This document shows, one piece after another, positions 36,016 to 48,578 of a DNA stretch of 64,000 bases. Position numbers and translations under genes: made by a program. Positions within the stretch are counted from its first letter, which is position 1, and the number at the start of each line of letters is the position of its first letter. Source of the DNA: Trichobilharzia regenti (Eukaryota; Platyhelminthes; Trematoda; Strigeidida; Schistosomatidae). The notes beneath the pieces are model-generated. The model was not told where the DNA came from. It saw nothing but the letters and a program-made list of their open reading frames with translations, and ran no database searches. The stretch is from NCBI GenBank assembly GCA_944472135.2, contig OX235264.1, positions 86,004,319 through 86,068,318 of the forward strand, in the 5' to 3' direction.

Positions 36016-36689
36016 AGTCACATAGCTCGAGTTTCTGTTAAATTACACAAGCTTTAATTTACATTTTTATCATCATTATTTTTGTTAGCTGAAGACGAAA
36101 TATGATGACGAATTTAAACAGTTAAAAATAAACTATGAAACCAGATAAATGACACTTGTGAACGGATATTAGTCTCGAAACAGAGAAGTAAATATTGATT
36201 GTCACACATAATAGGGAAAACCACTATTAAAATATACATACATTGATGTGAATGATAAGGATACTGGTGTTTTAGTTCGTTAAAGCCGCTAAAATTGATC
36301 TGGCCTAATATGACAGATACTAATAAGAATGCTGTAGTTAGGGTTCGATACGGAGAGGTTATAAGAAACTCGTCTGAGGAGTTAATACCAATTCTATTTT
36401 TTAATCATCATTTACCTCTACAGCCCAGGACAATAAAAATAGAAATCTAAGTGATGCAAGCCAGTGGGAAGATTGCTCCTCATTAAAAAAAAAAATACAT
36501 TACATAAAGTATCACGTACTTCGGAGAGAGAAACTGACAAACAACTACAATAAGTGGTTGTATAATTTCAGAATTCATGATTGCCCAATTACAAAGGAAT
36601 AAATATCCTCTCTTGGCCCTATGGTGTAAATTTGTCTCGACAGGTTTCAACTGGCTTTGATCTGTTTAAGATGGAATGAGTCGCTTTTA
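36016..36689. other. No gene seen
   Basis: Non-coding AT-rich DNA. Confidence 0.45.
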
Positions 36690-37130
36690 GGCGAAATCAG
36701 GGATTGCAAACAAAACTAATTTAAGAACAGCGAAGTGTCTCTTTTCGGCGAATTCATTCCCTACCAGTTTACTTGCTCATGTGGACAGAGATATACAGAT
36801 CGTTTGATGCGTGTTTTATCTAAAACAGTCAAAGGACATTATCTCACTTGGCTACGAAAATGTAACAGTGGATCAATAAGGAGTGTGATAATTGAACATA
36901 TATTCAACTCTAGTCACTAAATATGTTAGGAGGATTCATTCAAAGTTATCTACAAACGGTAAGCTTTCGTATATTTTGCATTGCCGAGGCCTTAGTGATC
37001 CAGATAGAAAATCCTGATTTATGCACACAGGCGAAACTTCTCCACCCCTTGCGTTTACCTTGGGTATAATGCTAAGTTCTAGTACTTTGTTAATGCTTCT
37101 TTTCTTTGAATTTTTGTATGACATCTTAGT
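36690..37130 (+). pseudogene. Penelope-like element GIY-YIG fragment
   Basis: 36735-36920 encodes IPYQFTCSCGQRYTDRLMRV, then HYLTWLRKCNSGSIRSVIIE and HIFNSSH. This is the PLE endonuclease frame (IYxFxCSCGxxYxGR, HxPTW, GSIRS), with the Gly of the second motif replaced by Asp (YTD). Downstream to about 37130 other frames show decayed tail sequence. Confidence 0.75.
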
Positions 37131-38561
37131 AACACCTTCTTAACCAACCCTTTTACTCCTTCTATGGCGAGTGCTACTGATAAGATTTATCAGTAGTATA
37201 GAAAGAGACGTTAATCGGCATAAAAAATTGAATAGCAGGCAGACAGATTCGATTTCAGTGAAGGCAAATAACAGAGCATTGTGGAGGTACACGGGAGACA
37301 TGAAAGAAACACAAAGAAACACCTGCAATATGAAGACGAGATGTAGCACAACACGGAAGATGTGTGCAAAGATGGCGTTGAAGATGAGACATACATGTGG
37401 CTATGTAGAGATACCGATCTCCAAATAAACATTCCTTTACCAAGTCTTCGTCTTCTATTGTTTCACTTCTACCTATTAAATAATTAATTTTGCACACGTG
37501 TCTCCGTCAACATCCTATTTCATATTACGCAGCCCTTGTTAATACTTACCAATCTTCACCCCCCTCCCCTAGTTACAATTATGATTTTCATCAGGTTTTA
37601 GAAATATTTTGATGACGTAAACAGTAACCGTAACTAATTTTTGTTTGACACAATAATTATAAATAAATGCGATTGAACAACTAAGTGAATGAATTCACCG
37701 CCGAAAAGAGACTCTTGTTTGTTGACCTTTGTTATTCTTATATTCATGTCTGGATGAGTATTTTCCGTGAATTAAAAGTGAATTTAATTAACTCCAAATT
37801 ATACCACCATAGTTTACTTTGGAAACCAAAAATATTCAAATCAAATTGTGTGATCTAATTGTCACCGTAAATGAAATTAAACTGTGATTGGGTATAATTC
37901 CATTGTAGGATAATTTTATATGACAGGACACAGTAATATCACAGTGTTATTTATTTACTGCTGAAGTTTTGAGCACAACTTATTGCTCATAATAACACTG
38001 AGGTGACGTTGAGGGTAGTTTCTCATGTTAGTCGTCAGGTTTATCAATGGCGTACTTGAACTTACTCAGCTAAAGTCGTCTAAGAAACTTTACTTCGTCT
38101 TTACGCTATTTTAGTGTTGCACTTTTGATTTCTTTAGAATATCTCAAACGCAGTGAACTCAGGAATGCATAAATGATGAATATAGTGATGTAGGCACAGA
38201 ATGAAATAGATTGCATTTGTGAGATTTTAGATTATTACCAAAGCAAACTAATAAACTTTAATATGATGGTTCAAGTTCGCAACTAATAATTATCACTTCA
38301 GAAGTAGTTTGCCACCCCAATATGATATTTGAAGCTTCATGAGAAAGACCTCGTGTGAATGTAGTAACCAGGACGTATCTTGCTCCAAACATCCTGCTTC
38401 TTAACAGTGAAATGTTACTTATCACTCTACATACCCATTCACGTGTATGTGTGAGAGCAGTTAGATAGAGACAATAGAAACAAAGGTTTGTGTCAGATTT
38501 ACTGAACATAAATACACCAAAGAGCTTTCTATTAAGAGGGACTAAATGGTGTCATCATCTC
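37131..38561. other. No gene; short minus-strand repeat near 37870-37990
   Basis: The complement contains CAGCAGTAAATAAATAACAC and CAATGGAATTATACCC, related to blocks at 25290 and 57240. The rest is unassigned. Confidence 0.5.
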
Positions 38562-38745
38562 AGTCGGTGGCACGACGTTTAGGACTCTCACCGACCATGC
38601 ACATGGTCTGGGGTTCGATCCCCTGCCGACGAACACCTGATATCTATGGTCGGCTTGCAAAATATGGGCTACCGATATCACATGCTGAAAATTTCATACA
38701 TGTACTAAAAATACGGTGTGGAATCAAGCTGTGATGAAAATTCTA
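38562..38745 (+). mobile_element. SINE family A copy
   Basis: Head CAGTCGGTGGCACGACG, B box GGGGTTCGATCC, body CACCTGATATCTATGGTCGG, GGGCTACCGATATCAC, GGAATCAAGCTGTGAT, A-rich tail. Confidence 0.9.
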
Positions 38746-39203
38746 AAAAAATAATAAAAATAAATAAGTTATAGACATGAGAAACTGGCAAGACACTTCA
38801 AGAGCAAGTGGAATAGACAAAAGACAAAACTATCTAATTCTTTTTCGGTTTCCTGAGGCTATCACAACAAAACACCCTAAACCCGACTTCTGTATCTAAA
38901 AGTATGTTAGTTACCCCGGTAACTTTGTTTATTCAAATGCATCAGTTTATTTCTTCAATTTTTTTCAAATGACTTTACATTGAACTTCAATTTTCCACCT
39001 AGACTTGTTTTTTTATGTTTTGCTAAGCAGTTACGACTCTCTTATCTTCTTGTTTAAGACAAATATTTTAATTTTTAACTGTATTTGAGATTTTCCCGTC
39101 GATTGATTGAACCGAAAAGCTCGGTTTTAGGTTGACATGTCGGCTTCTTGTGAAGATGCCTCGACGATGTCTGGGCATTAAGTTAGTATTTAATTAGTGG
39201 ATG

Positions 39204-39276
39204 GTGACTAGCAGTGGAATCCAGGATGCGTATTTAGTCCTATTTGGGACTCGTCAACTGGATGTACCTGCATTCC
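39204..39276 (-). ncRNA. Degenerate hammerhead ribozyme, left arm
   Basis: The minus strand has TTGACGA in place of CTGATGA, the GTCC...GGAC stem II with an AAAT loop, and TAAA in place of GAAA. Stem I strands CCAG/CTGG are kept. Two core bases are changed, so it is likely inactive. Confidence 0.75.
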
Positions 39277-39414
39277 CCAGTGAGTGGTGATGTTCCCACC
39301 GAAGCATCTGCACAAGAAGCCGACATGTCAACCTGAGACCGAGCATTTCGGTCCAATCAATCGACTGGAAAATCTCAAATTTAATTAAATAATTGTGACC
39401 CGTCGCACAAGAGG

Positions 39415-39606
39415 TGGCTCTTGTGGCCCAAGTGGTCTAGTGGATAACGCTTTGGCTGGTGTTTGAAACCATGGGAATTGGGCTCGAGCCTCGGTGGGAA
39501 CATCACCACTCACTTGGGAATGCAGGTACATCCAGATGACGAGTCCCAAATAGGACTAAATGCGCATCCTGGATTCCATTGCTAGTCACCATCCATCAAT
39601 TAAATA
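39415..39606 (+). mobile_element. Sm-alpha-type SINE with tRNA-like head and degenerate hammerhead
   Basis: Pol III-type A and B boxes, then a hammerhead region. TCCAG (stem I), ATGACGA (39536-39542), GTCCCAAATAGGAC stem II, TAAA (39557-39560), palindromic stem III ATGCGCAT, cleavage C at 39568, and CTGGATTCC (stem I return). Stems are preserved, but core C3 and G12 are mutated. Confidence 0.82.
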
Positions 39607-41840
39607 CTATTTTAATTTTTACCTGGAACAGCAATATTTTCCTTTTACGAGATATGTACTTTACTATTACTAGTATTTTATGGAAAGTATTAATACTGTA
39701 TATTCGGGAGACAAAAATAATATAAAGTGGAGGCACAAATAGTGATAATATTGTTTTTTCAGCAAGAACCACTACTGCGAAATCATTTGCTGCTACACGA
39801 GTAGAACACGTAAAACTAAAACGGTGTATTGCAATAAATTTATGGTGTACCTCCTATTTTTAGATGTAAGTACTGAAAGCAGTACTTGTATGCAAATAAA
39901 CATTACAACTATGCGTGAGATAAGATAGAAAATAACAGAATGTGAATATTGCTAAAAAAACAGGCATGAATCAAGTAAAGAGGGGTACATGATCGAAAAC
40001 ACTTAAAACATATTACTATTTTGATCATAGATAGTAGCGTATGTGTGTATGCGAACTTATGCCGAAGATATTGAAGTGTAGTAAAATATTCAAGAGACGA
40101 AAACAACACACATCTCTCTCTCTACACTCAAAATGCATAAGTAAAATATTTTCAGCAATTGAAATCACGAATATCCCGAGGCAAGACGCACGTAGTCTTG
40201 TGAATACATGATTAGTCAGTGAATAATTTGGAGGTAATAGATAAAGTATGAGAAAGCCAACCTGTCTTCAAACAAGTACAAAGAACATCATGAGCGATGT
40301 TGGTGCTACAGTACTTCAAATAATAACAACGATAATAATTACTTATATCTAATTAGCACCTAAAGTATTATGTTTATAGACTATTAAGGTGATTAGGTGT
40401 TAAAAACAATTAGTTTTTTGATACTTTCTTACAATGTTCGAAGGTTTAAGAGTTGAGGAATGTCGACAAGTATGCAAGATGTGCTAATATAGTTAATGCA
40501 AGTATATGTCCTCAAAGTCCTAAGTGTGCTTATTCTATATAACCCAACAGATGTTGGAAACCAAATCAAAACAATAAATTTACTGTTGACAAAATGAAAT
40601 ATATTTCGGGAACAGAAATTTGGCGCAGTCATGTCTACTTGTAGTGACCCATATTATTATTCATCATCGTAGTATACTTCCGCTATGTAACTGAACTTTG
40701 ATTTGTTTATCACTCTAAAGATTGCCTGTTAACAATTGCTACATTGTACTCGCTCAACTTTTGAATTTTGACTACTGCAAAAATACTCCTTCTCAAGTGC
40801 ATTTTCACATACACTGTGGATGTCAAGTAATCACAACGTCAGGACACAATAATAAACGCGAAGAAGTACTAAGATATACGTGTACACTAGTTTTGTCAAA
40901 CAGAGCAACACAATATACTTACCTAACTTGTGTATAAACACCACGTACCTTCAGCTTAACTAGTCGATATGAACAGTGAAGGCCAGAAACCAGTGTTGAA
41001 TGGTGAAAGCTATAGAGTAAAAATTCTGATGAATTATTTACCTCTATAAAAACATTTCACAAAGCTTTTGATGCTAACAAGTGTTTATTTTCTGATCTGT
41101 TGAAAGTATAATCAGAAAGTTGACGGAGTACAGAAATGACTGACTACGTAAATTCGTAAACACATTTATCATAATTGAAGAATATATTGATGAGAGAAGA
41201 ACGGTCGTTATGTTGTGATTAATAATTCAACAAAAAATATAATTTAAAAGACTATTTGAGCAAACGGATATAAGAAAATAAGGTGTAATCAGTGAGAAAG
41301 CAGATTAATTTTAATTCGTGTCATAGGGAAATCAGAATTTGATCATGATGAACATACCTACTATAATCTGTAGAGAAATGCAACTTTCTCAAGCATCTAC
41401 ATGCATCAGATAAAACGAGGAGATTATATGTTAAGACTGCCTTATAACACAGTTAATATATATCATTGTTAACCAATGGAATGCATAGATTACATGAACT
41501 GTCATCAGTAAGGCACTTTTGCTGAGATGACACGCGGAGTTAATGGTGAAATATATTTCACACAGACACATAGTGAAAAATGAAAAGGTTATTACTTGAA
41601 TGTTTGAATAGTTTACAAGGTGAATGTATTTTTATTCTGTCTACAAATCTTAAGGTCTTGTTTTGTGATGGGTTAAAATCAACATATTACAGCCTTGTGA
41701 TAAATGTTTACTTGTTCACTCTTTTGTGATTGGATAAAGTCAGTTTATCCAATGTTGGTTTGCAGGGATTTGATTGGTTGGCTGGTGGTTGCACTATGTA
41801 TATCGCGAATCGGAAGAATTTGGAAGTGATGAGTCGTTGG
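39607..41840. other. No gene seen
   Basis: AT-rich non-coding sequence with no recognised element. Confidence 0.5.
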
Positions 41841-41849
41841 ATTGAGTCC

Positions 41850-41995
41850 CAAAAGGCTGCATGGTCTATGAGCTCTCCTTGTAACTGGAGAGTCCTGGAT
41901 TCTAACCCAGTGGGTGCGTACAGTTGTCCGGAGCTGTCTCAGGTTGTCTAATGGTTCTCTGCCTAATGTTGACTCGTAGTCAAACCTGTAAAGTC
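41850..41995 (+). mobile_element. Hammerhead SINE, second subfamily, core deleted
   Basis: The tRNA-like head (GCATGGTCTATGAGCTC; B box GGATTCTAACC) matches the 56790 copy. After GTGGGTGCGTAC the hammerhead core is missing and sequence resumes at AGCTGTC. Confidence 0.7.
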
Positions 41996-43469
41996 AGTTT
42001 AGGCATGATTCGTTGTGCAGTTTGACTCACGATTCAGAGATTACACTGAAAGAAATCTGTGGTTGCTTCTATCAAAATATCCTGTTGGTATAATAAAAGG
42101 AAAGTTGTAGAAAGAAGAAAGATGTCTCAGTTAAATGAAGCATTATATTAATAATCTCCATTGATATATAAAACAGAGGTTTCAGAGGAACAAATTCTCT
42201 TTACAGCGGTTTCATTTTCATTGCTGTACTATTCTGTGAATGCATAGATAATGATAGATAATAAAATGTAGGTTTATAATTATAAAAATCTTTACATTTC
42301 TTAGTGAACTGACATTTCGCCATCTAATGCTAATAGCTTTATCGAGTAATAGTAAACCAGAGTTTGCAAAATCTTAACTTATATACACTTAATTTAATCA
42401 TGATACTTCTTCCTCACTTAACTCTTTGTCAGATAGATTATTTGGTTAAGACAGCAAACTAACCAACTAATAGTGTGAAAGGTATTAAAGCTACACATAA
42501 TATACCAAACAAAATATTCAATGGAAGTGAAATCTCATTATTACAAAATGTTTTAATTTTAATGTTACGACGAAATAATTATTGATCCTGGAAAAAGAAC
42601 CTATTGTTGAACCTACCTTACAAAATTTAAGCAAGAAAAATATCACATATTTTGGTGACACAGAGAAATGTGCTATGTACTCGCACTAAACAAGAATGTG
42701 AAGCTCTAAAGTATTTGTATAAAAATAGACATTGCAGATAAGAAGAACAGGACCATGATTATGAACAGAACTGACTATGAAAACGCAGACATTTGAACAA
42801 TTATCTGATGGGCCATACTTAATAATAATAATAATGGTAATGGTTGGGTTTATTCAGAAACAGTACTCATCGGAGAAAAGACGGAAACCCCTCAAATTAG
42901 CTAATTTATACTGAATACTAAGAAGTGAAACCCACACTGGAAATACCCTTTGTTTTAAAACCGAGATCTTATGTATCCTCAGAAGTCTATAACTGATCAA
43001 GGACACAAAAACTTACAGTCCCATTAAGACTAAAAGCTGATTTCACCAACTTGTCAACTTATAACTTCTCCAAATACCTATCTTCGATACGAAAGCCTCT
43101 CTAAAAGCACACTTGAAATACCATTCAAGTGTAGTGCATCCTACAGTGTTCTAAGCTTTGTTTTAACGGGTACACATCCATAGAGGTTCAAATGCCATTT
43201 TTGCGCCTATTCCTTGTGCTGTTAACACCCATATTCTCTGAGTCGGTAATTCAGGCATACCAGCTAGATAAATTCTAAATCCCTTTCCCCAAATAACCTC
43301 AGTTTTTCATTTTATTCAGATATACTACTCACTACATCATATTACTAATTAACTGAATCTTTTTGATTTGCGTTTTATTATCAGTACTTACAAATTAGTC
43401 AGACTACTGACTGATTGGGTAATTAGGCAATCTATGTTTAATAAGGCTGATACATCGTAGCTAGTCAAA
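41996..43469. other. No gene seen
   Basis: Non-coding AT-rich DNA. An AAT tract lies near 42823. Confidence 0.5.
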
Positions 43470-44625
43470 AGCACCACCAATACTCTACGAAAGACTCGTT
43501 TGATTTTAAATCAAAAATAGAAAACCAGAAGATTGATGAAGAAAACACTATAGTATGCTATGATATTAACTCATTATATACTAGTATTCCCAAAGCTGAA
43601 AGTCTTGATGTCATTTTCAGTTTGCCGAAGTCACACGCAATCACTTCAGAAAGATTTTCACTGAACACAAGTGAGATAATTACAACCTTGAAATTCTATC
43701 AGGAAACTAATTAGTTCATATATAAGGGAAGTTTATGCTGGTAGAAGAATGTTGTAGCCATGGGTTCACCAGCCAGCTTCATAGGTAGTTACGAATCTCT
43801 CCATGAATAAATTTGAAGATAACTTCTCAGACATACTTAAATCAAAAATATGGCTAGGATACATTCGTGATACCCTCACAGTATTAAAACGAGAGGAGTG
43901 CCATTCAATATTGGAGACGTCGAACAATCAGTCGCTGAATTGAGTTAACTTTGGAAGCAGAGTCAGATAGTGGTGAATTACCTCTTCGACAGAGCTTAGT
44001 TAAATGGAAAGAAAATGGGTACTTTAATGTCTATATTCAGGATGAAAACACTAAAAAATGTTTTGACTTTCAGTCTTCACACTGCATCTGCGGAAATTAT
44101 CAGTTGTCTCAAGCCTTCTTAGAACAGCACATTTTTGATAACAAGAAAAGGGAAAAAACCATCAAATATTACCGAGAAAACAACTGTACAGGGTTTTTTT
44201 TTCACAAAATCAGTAACAACTTTGAAAATGGTAATAAAAAGTCATTTTAAAACAGCAACCATAACAGCTGTTATTCCATAAAGACTAATCAAATCAGATG
44301 AGTTGAGAAGAGTGCCTAGCAACTGTAACATTACAGTTTTCTTCAAAACATCAAATACACTGAAAGGTTGTCTCACTCATGATAAGAAGCTTATTCCGAA
44401 GGATTCACAATCTCACTCGGTCTGTCAAATAAAGTGCAAAGAGTGTGATGTTAGCCAGACATATATATATATATATATCGGACAAACCTATCCAGAAATC
44501 AACTTCCAAAGAAATGAACATAGAGCCCCTGAGAAGTCCAATGGAACTATAAAAGGTCCTTTTGTTTCTCATCCATGTGAAAATACAAAAACCGTTATTA
44601 TAATGAACATCGTAGACTGAACACC
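43470..44625 (+). pseudogene. Penelope-like element, second lineage: RT to GIY-YIG, decayed
   Basis: The plus strand shows the RT motif A region CYDINSLYTSIPKAESLD (43556 on), then in other frames VAMGSPAS (motif B) and WLGYIRDTL, where the catalytic YVDD-like box is degraded to YIRD. 43951-44250 carries the thumb region. 44303-44620 carries the endonuclease part: VCQIKCKECDV, a Tyr/Ile stretch encoded by an in-frame (TA)n, YIGQTYPE, and NEHR. The sequence differs from the other PLE copies in the window. Multiple stops; inactive. Confidence 0.75.
44461..44478. repeat. (TA)n inside PLE endonuclease frame
   Basis: Pure TA run that encodes the extra YIYIYI residues between the Cys motif and YIGQT. 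Confidence 0.8.
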
Positions 44626-46785
44626 CACGTATTTTTAAATCATAAAAGTGGAACTTGATTTGGACATAAATAATATGTTTGGTGTACATGTATGCTGGAA
44701 TTTAACTTGGAGTGGAAATTTTTAAGTTCGATAATATTGCTATGCATTACTATGAATCTTAAAATAATTGAATAGTCATTTTATCAGTTGACGTGAGGAT
44801 GTGCAGTAATGTGTGTTAACTCAGAGACATAAATCATCGGGATATGGGGGTACATAAGAATTCGATTTTAAATCACTGCCTGCAGTGATAACTCTGACGG
44901 ATAAATAAACTAATTATTCTTGTATTCATTCGCTGTATTTTACGAATGAAAATGCAGAGAATGCAAGAGAATCTGGAACAGAGTTTCACTGTAGATTTTC
45001 AGACGTTAATGTTTCAAAAACAGTAACACATTAAAACTGATTGATTGAGTTATGGTTTGCGAAATGTCGTTTTATTTGCACGAAAAATTTAGTTTGTTAT
45101 TAGCAATATATTTCATACACACAGACACACACGACATGAAGTTGTTTTAATGAAAACAAAGCAATAAATTAAGTTGAAATTCACTTAATCTTACAGTTAG
45201 GTAGATGATTTAATGGCAATCACAATAATAGTGGTGAATTTCATGTAATTAAGAATAATTTGCGTGCATAGGATGCCACTTTTACAGTCACATCCGCACT
45301 TGATACAAGTTTACAAAATAGCATTGATCTCAGAAGTTTGATATCACAATGGTTAAGAGAATGTGTTCCACCAATTATAAATGTGTTTATTTTGTGGTTA
45401 ATTGTTACTGGAATATTACAAGAGATAGTTTTCATAAACAATCAATCAAATCATCAGAGTTCAGCCTATCTCACACGTTCCATTTCGATGTATATATATA
45501 TAGGTAAGTGTGCCTAGACAACAGACTGCAATATATATAAAGCATCCAGGACATTAAAATTACATTAACCACGTCTAATTAAAGACTGGTTACCAGCTTC
45601 AAACATGTCAGCTAATCAAGCTTTTAGGTGGCTGCTGTAAAGAAGACACGAAACCAGACGAAAAAAGAAATAAAAAGTAACAAGAATATTACTGCTTTTA
45701 TCTGGAAGAAATTGTTATTTACAAGGGATAAATAAACAGAACTTTATATGGCGTTCAGTATAACCAAAGTACATTCACAATGCTTAATAGCATCATTAAC
45801 TGGCTTTATTATCAAGGTAAATTTCTTAATAAACTGTGACTATATGCTCCCAAACCATAGATGTTACAAATTTCCTGGAATAATTTGAGCGCCGATATGG
45901 CTAGACATATACACAACATTTTTATTCTGCACAGCCGGGCTTGAGAAGAGTAAGTCTTTTAGATAAAATGTAGCATACAAGCAATTATTTACTAAAGAAT
46001 AGAGTTAGGCAAACCATATTGCATGACATTAAGGCGCATAAATAAGATATTACGACAATACAAAAAAGTGCCTTTTTCAACTGACTTCTTTGGTTAGATC
46101 TTACCTCGAATGATACTAGACGTCATGGTTACCTTGTTTACAACAGTAATTTATCGGATGAAATTATTATGTCTGAAAGTAGTGAAAGATGGACATTATG
46201 TGATTTTTGACCTATTCACAGCCACTATTTTTAAAAAATACCTGTAGTGTCTGCATACGTATTTAGAAATTTAACTGTGGAATGATGAAGAGTAGAAGTA
46301 ACTGAAAGTGTGCTATTTGAAGTATCGTCAGATCTGCTTCACTTTGTAAACGTCTCCAGATGCATCCCTGTATTTAAACTTTATAAGAGAGAAAAATTCA
46401 ATCTTCTAAAATTTAGCAGTTATATAACGTCTAACTATTTAGAACCACTTACTAGTCGCAAAGGAAGATGATGACAAATAAATTCTGGTATAAAATGGAA
46501 GGTTATTTTTATATTTTACTAATGTATTGGTGAATAAGAAATCACACTACACGGTATGTCCCCGGTATACAGAGATATTCTCTGTGTGCCACTAGAGTTA
46601 TACACCTGTCAGCCTATTTTCCCCTCTGCTATTTCATTGGTAACACACACAAAGATGCTACTTAAAAGTTGTATTCACACAACAGAGAGAAAATATGTAC
46701 GTGAATAAGAATATGTCGATTGTTACATAACAATGGTCAAAAATAGTGGGCGTTATTTATGAAACACAAAATTATTTGGTAGACT
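44626..46785. other. No gene seen
   Basis: AT-rich non-coding DNA. Short (TA)n near 45491. Confidence 0.5.
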
Positions 46786-47085
46786 AGATTATTATTACTC
46801 CCTCAGGTTCCGAGTGGAACATGACGCTTCAACAGCACTTCTCCGCATCATCCTATTTTATACAGTCGTCTTTAGCTGGCTGCTCAACGACTACTCATAG
46901 ACTCGCATCTCCTCCTTACATGATATCCTCCATGTCACTCGTGAACTCCCAAACCTTCATTCCCCTATCAGTTTCCACTCTAAGGCCTGACATGTGATGT
47001 CACTCAGTTGTTTTCTCAGAGCGTTTATCTAATCTGTCCCCAATTCAGAAACTGCTGTGGGGGAAGGATTCTGTTTCTGTACTGA
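46786..47085 (-). mobile_element. Degenerate RTE LINE 3' end
   Basis: The complement ends GGAACATGACGCTTCAAC-like, followed to the right by degraded CTCCTCC and TGATGTCACTCAGTTG text. These match the order of the RTE 3' end (GGAACATAGGGCTTC, CACCTCCTCC, TGATGTCACTTGATGG). Confidence 0.65.
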
Positions 47086-48371
47086 TATTTAGAAATTGCA
47101 ACGACTTCTTTAAATTTACATTGTACTATGCTTACATATTTTCTATGTGAATGTGAATATCTAATAGCATTCAACAGACTAATTTAAGGACTTCCTTCAA
47201 CTATAACCAACTACGTGTACACATACTGAGTTATTGATCGATACCAAGTAGTGTAACATTTATCATCACGTATATTCACTTCACCTCCATTTTGCTTTCT
47301 TGCTAACTGTAACGCTTTTATGATTCGCTTTAACAGTGGGAACTCAATATTTTATATAGTCATGTATGCATATATATATATATATCACAATAAAGAAATG
47401 GTTAGCTGTTTAAATGTATGTATATATGAGGTAATATAACCAGTGTTTAATGGAGCCAGAAGCTGTATTTTGTAATCTGTTTAACTTTGATAATTACGTA
47501 ACTTAAAATAATGATTAATAAGCATTCGACAGAAATGAATACTCATGGGGACGTTTCTGTAAGTTTTCTACGCCGTTAAGGTGATGAAAAATAGAGGCGA
47601 ATAGTTTTATATCACTACTTACCACTACGACCTCATTGATCATCCCATCCAATATCAAAAAGAATTTTTACTAAGATGAAAGTCTGTTTGATACAGAGGG
47701 GCATCTTGATGAAAAGTCACGAAACGGGATTAAGTATAAGTTTGTTCTGGTTTACGAATCAAAATTTGTCTGATTGTGTTTTTCATAAGTTCGACACTCT
47801 CGTTATTCATTATTTCACTATGGTGGTCATCACAAAGAATGATGGTTAAGTGATGACTTGTAAGTTTAAAAGAAAGGTTAAACAATTTTATTTGTTTCTC
47901 ATGTAACTCGTATAAGCTCGAAGGAAATGTTGACGCCACTCACAGTGGAAGAACTAGAAACATTAAGGTCTAGTCACAGATAATTCCCCAGAATTATTAG
48001 GCACCGCATTCATCACTAAACATCTATGTCGAATGAAAAAGATTATCCCGAACATTTTCCTGCAAGTAGTGTTCAAAATACCAAAAATAACCTTGAGAAG
48101 TCAGCGACCAAATAAACAGTTAAACCAGGCTGCGTTTTTAGAGGTTTTGTTTCTAGTAGCAGTAAGATCACACTTTCAGTCCTACATGATAGAATGATTT
48201 GCCTAGGGATAGTAAAGAAGGTGAAACAGGATGGAAATAATAGGTTTTATTATTCTGTACGAAACTACAGGATCAGTAAAAGGTCAATGTAAATTACAAA
48301 GGGAACGAAAAAAGATGAGATTGCGTAGATCGTAAAACGATCCTGCGCTGGTGATTGTGAAGTAGCGAAAT
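47086..48371. other. No gene seen
   Basis: Non-coding, with (TA)n near 47371-47385. Confidence 0.5.
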
Positions 48372-48551
48372 TGAGGTGATTGACAATTTCTATCTCTGTA
48401 TTGTTTAAATGCTTACCGTTGTTTGTTGATATATTTATTATATGAATCGCCAATAATTCCGCCAAATACAAATTCTTAAATTCATCCCTCTCTGTGTTGT
48501 TGGTTGATTTCCCTTAATTCGGTCATTGAGAAATACAAATACTACTATTAC
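48372..48551 (+). repeat. Direct repeat / putative 5' LTR of gypsy element
   Basis: 180 bp that recur at 52212-52391 with one mismatch seen (position 3). It starts TGAGGTGATTG and ends CTACTATTAC. The position directly before a gag frame and after an integrase tail marks it as an LTR or a large part of one. Confidence 0.75.
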
Positions 48552-48578
48552 AAACAATTACAACAATTTGACGTCGCT

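Larger units (their letters stand above)
39085..39606. repeat. Nested inverted repeats built from hammerhead SINE arms
   Basis: Two interleaved inverted repeats. Arms 39085-39152 and 39312-39379 are complementary (e.g. CTTCTTGTG with CACAAGAAG, GACATGTC in both). Arms 39190-39302 and 39491-39606 are complementary hammerhead SINE copies. The right copy has a tRNA-like head at 39415-39490 (A box GTGGTCTAGTGGATAACG, B box GGGCTCGAGCC). Confidence 0.85.

Noticed and set aside
37140..37500. Overlapping open frames on both strands as genes
   Set aside because: No domain, no consistent codon pattern, next to a PLE relic; likely chance frames.
40615..40640. TTTGGCGCAGTC as an LTR primer-binding site
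   Set aside because: No flanking LTR, gag or pol nearby; too short alone.
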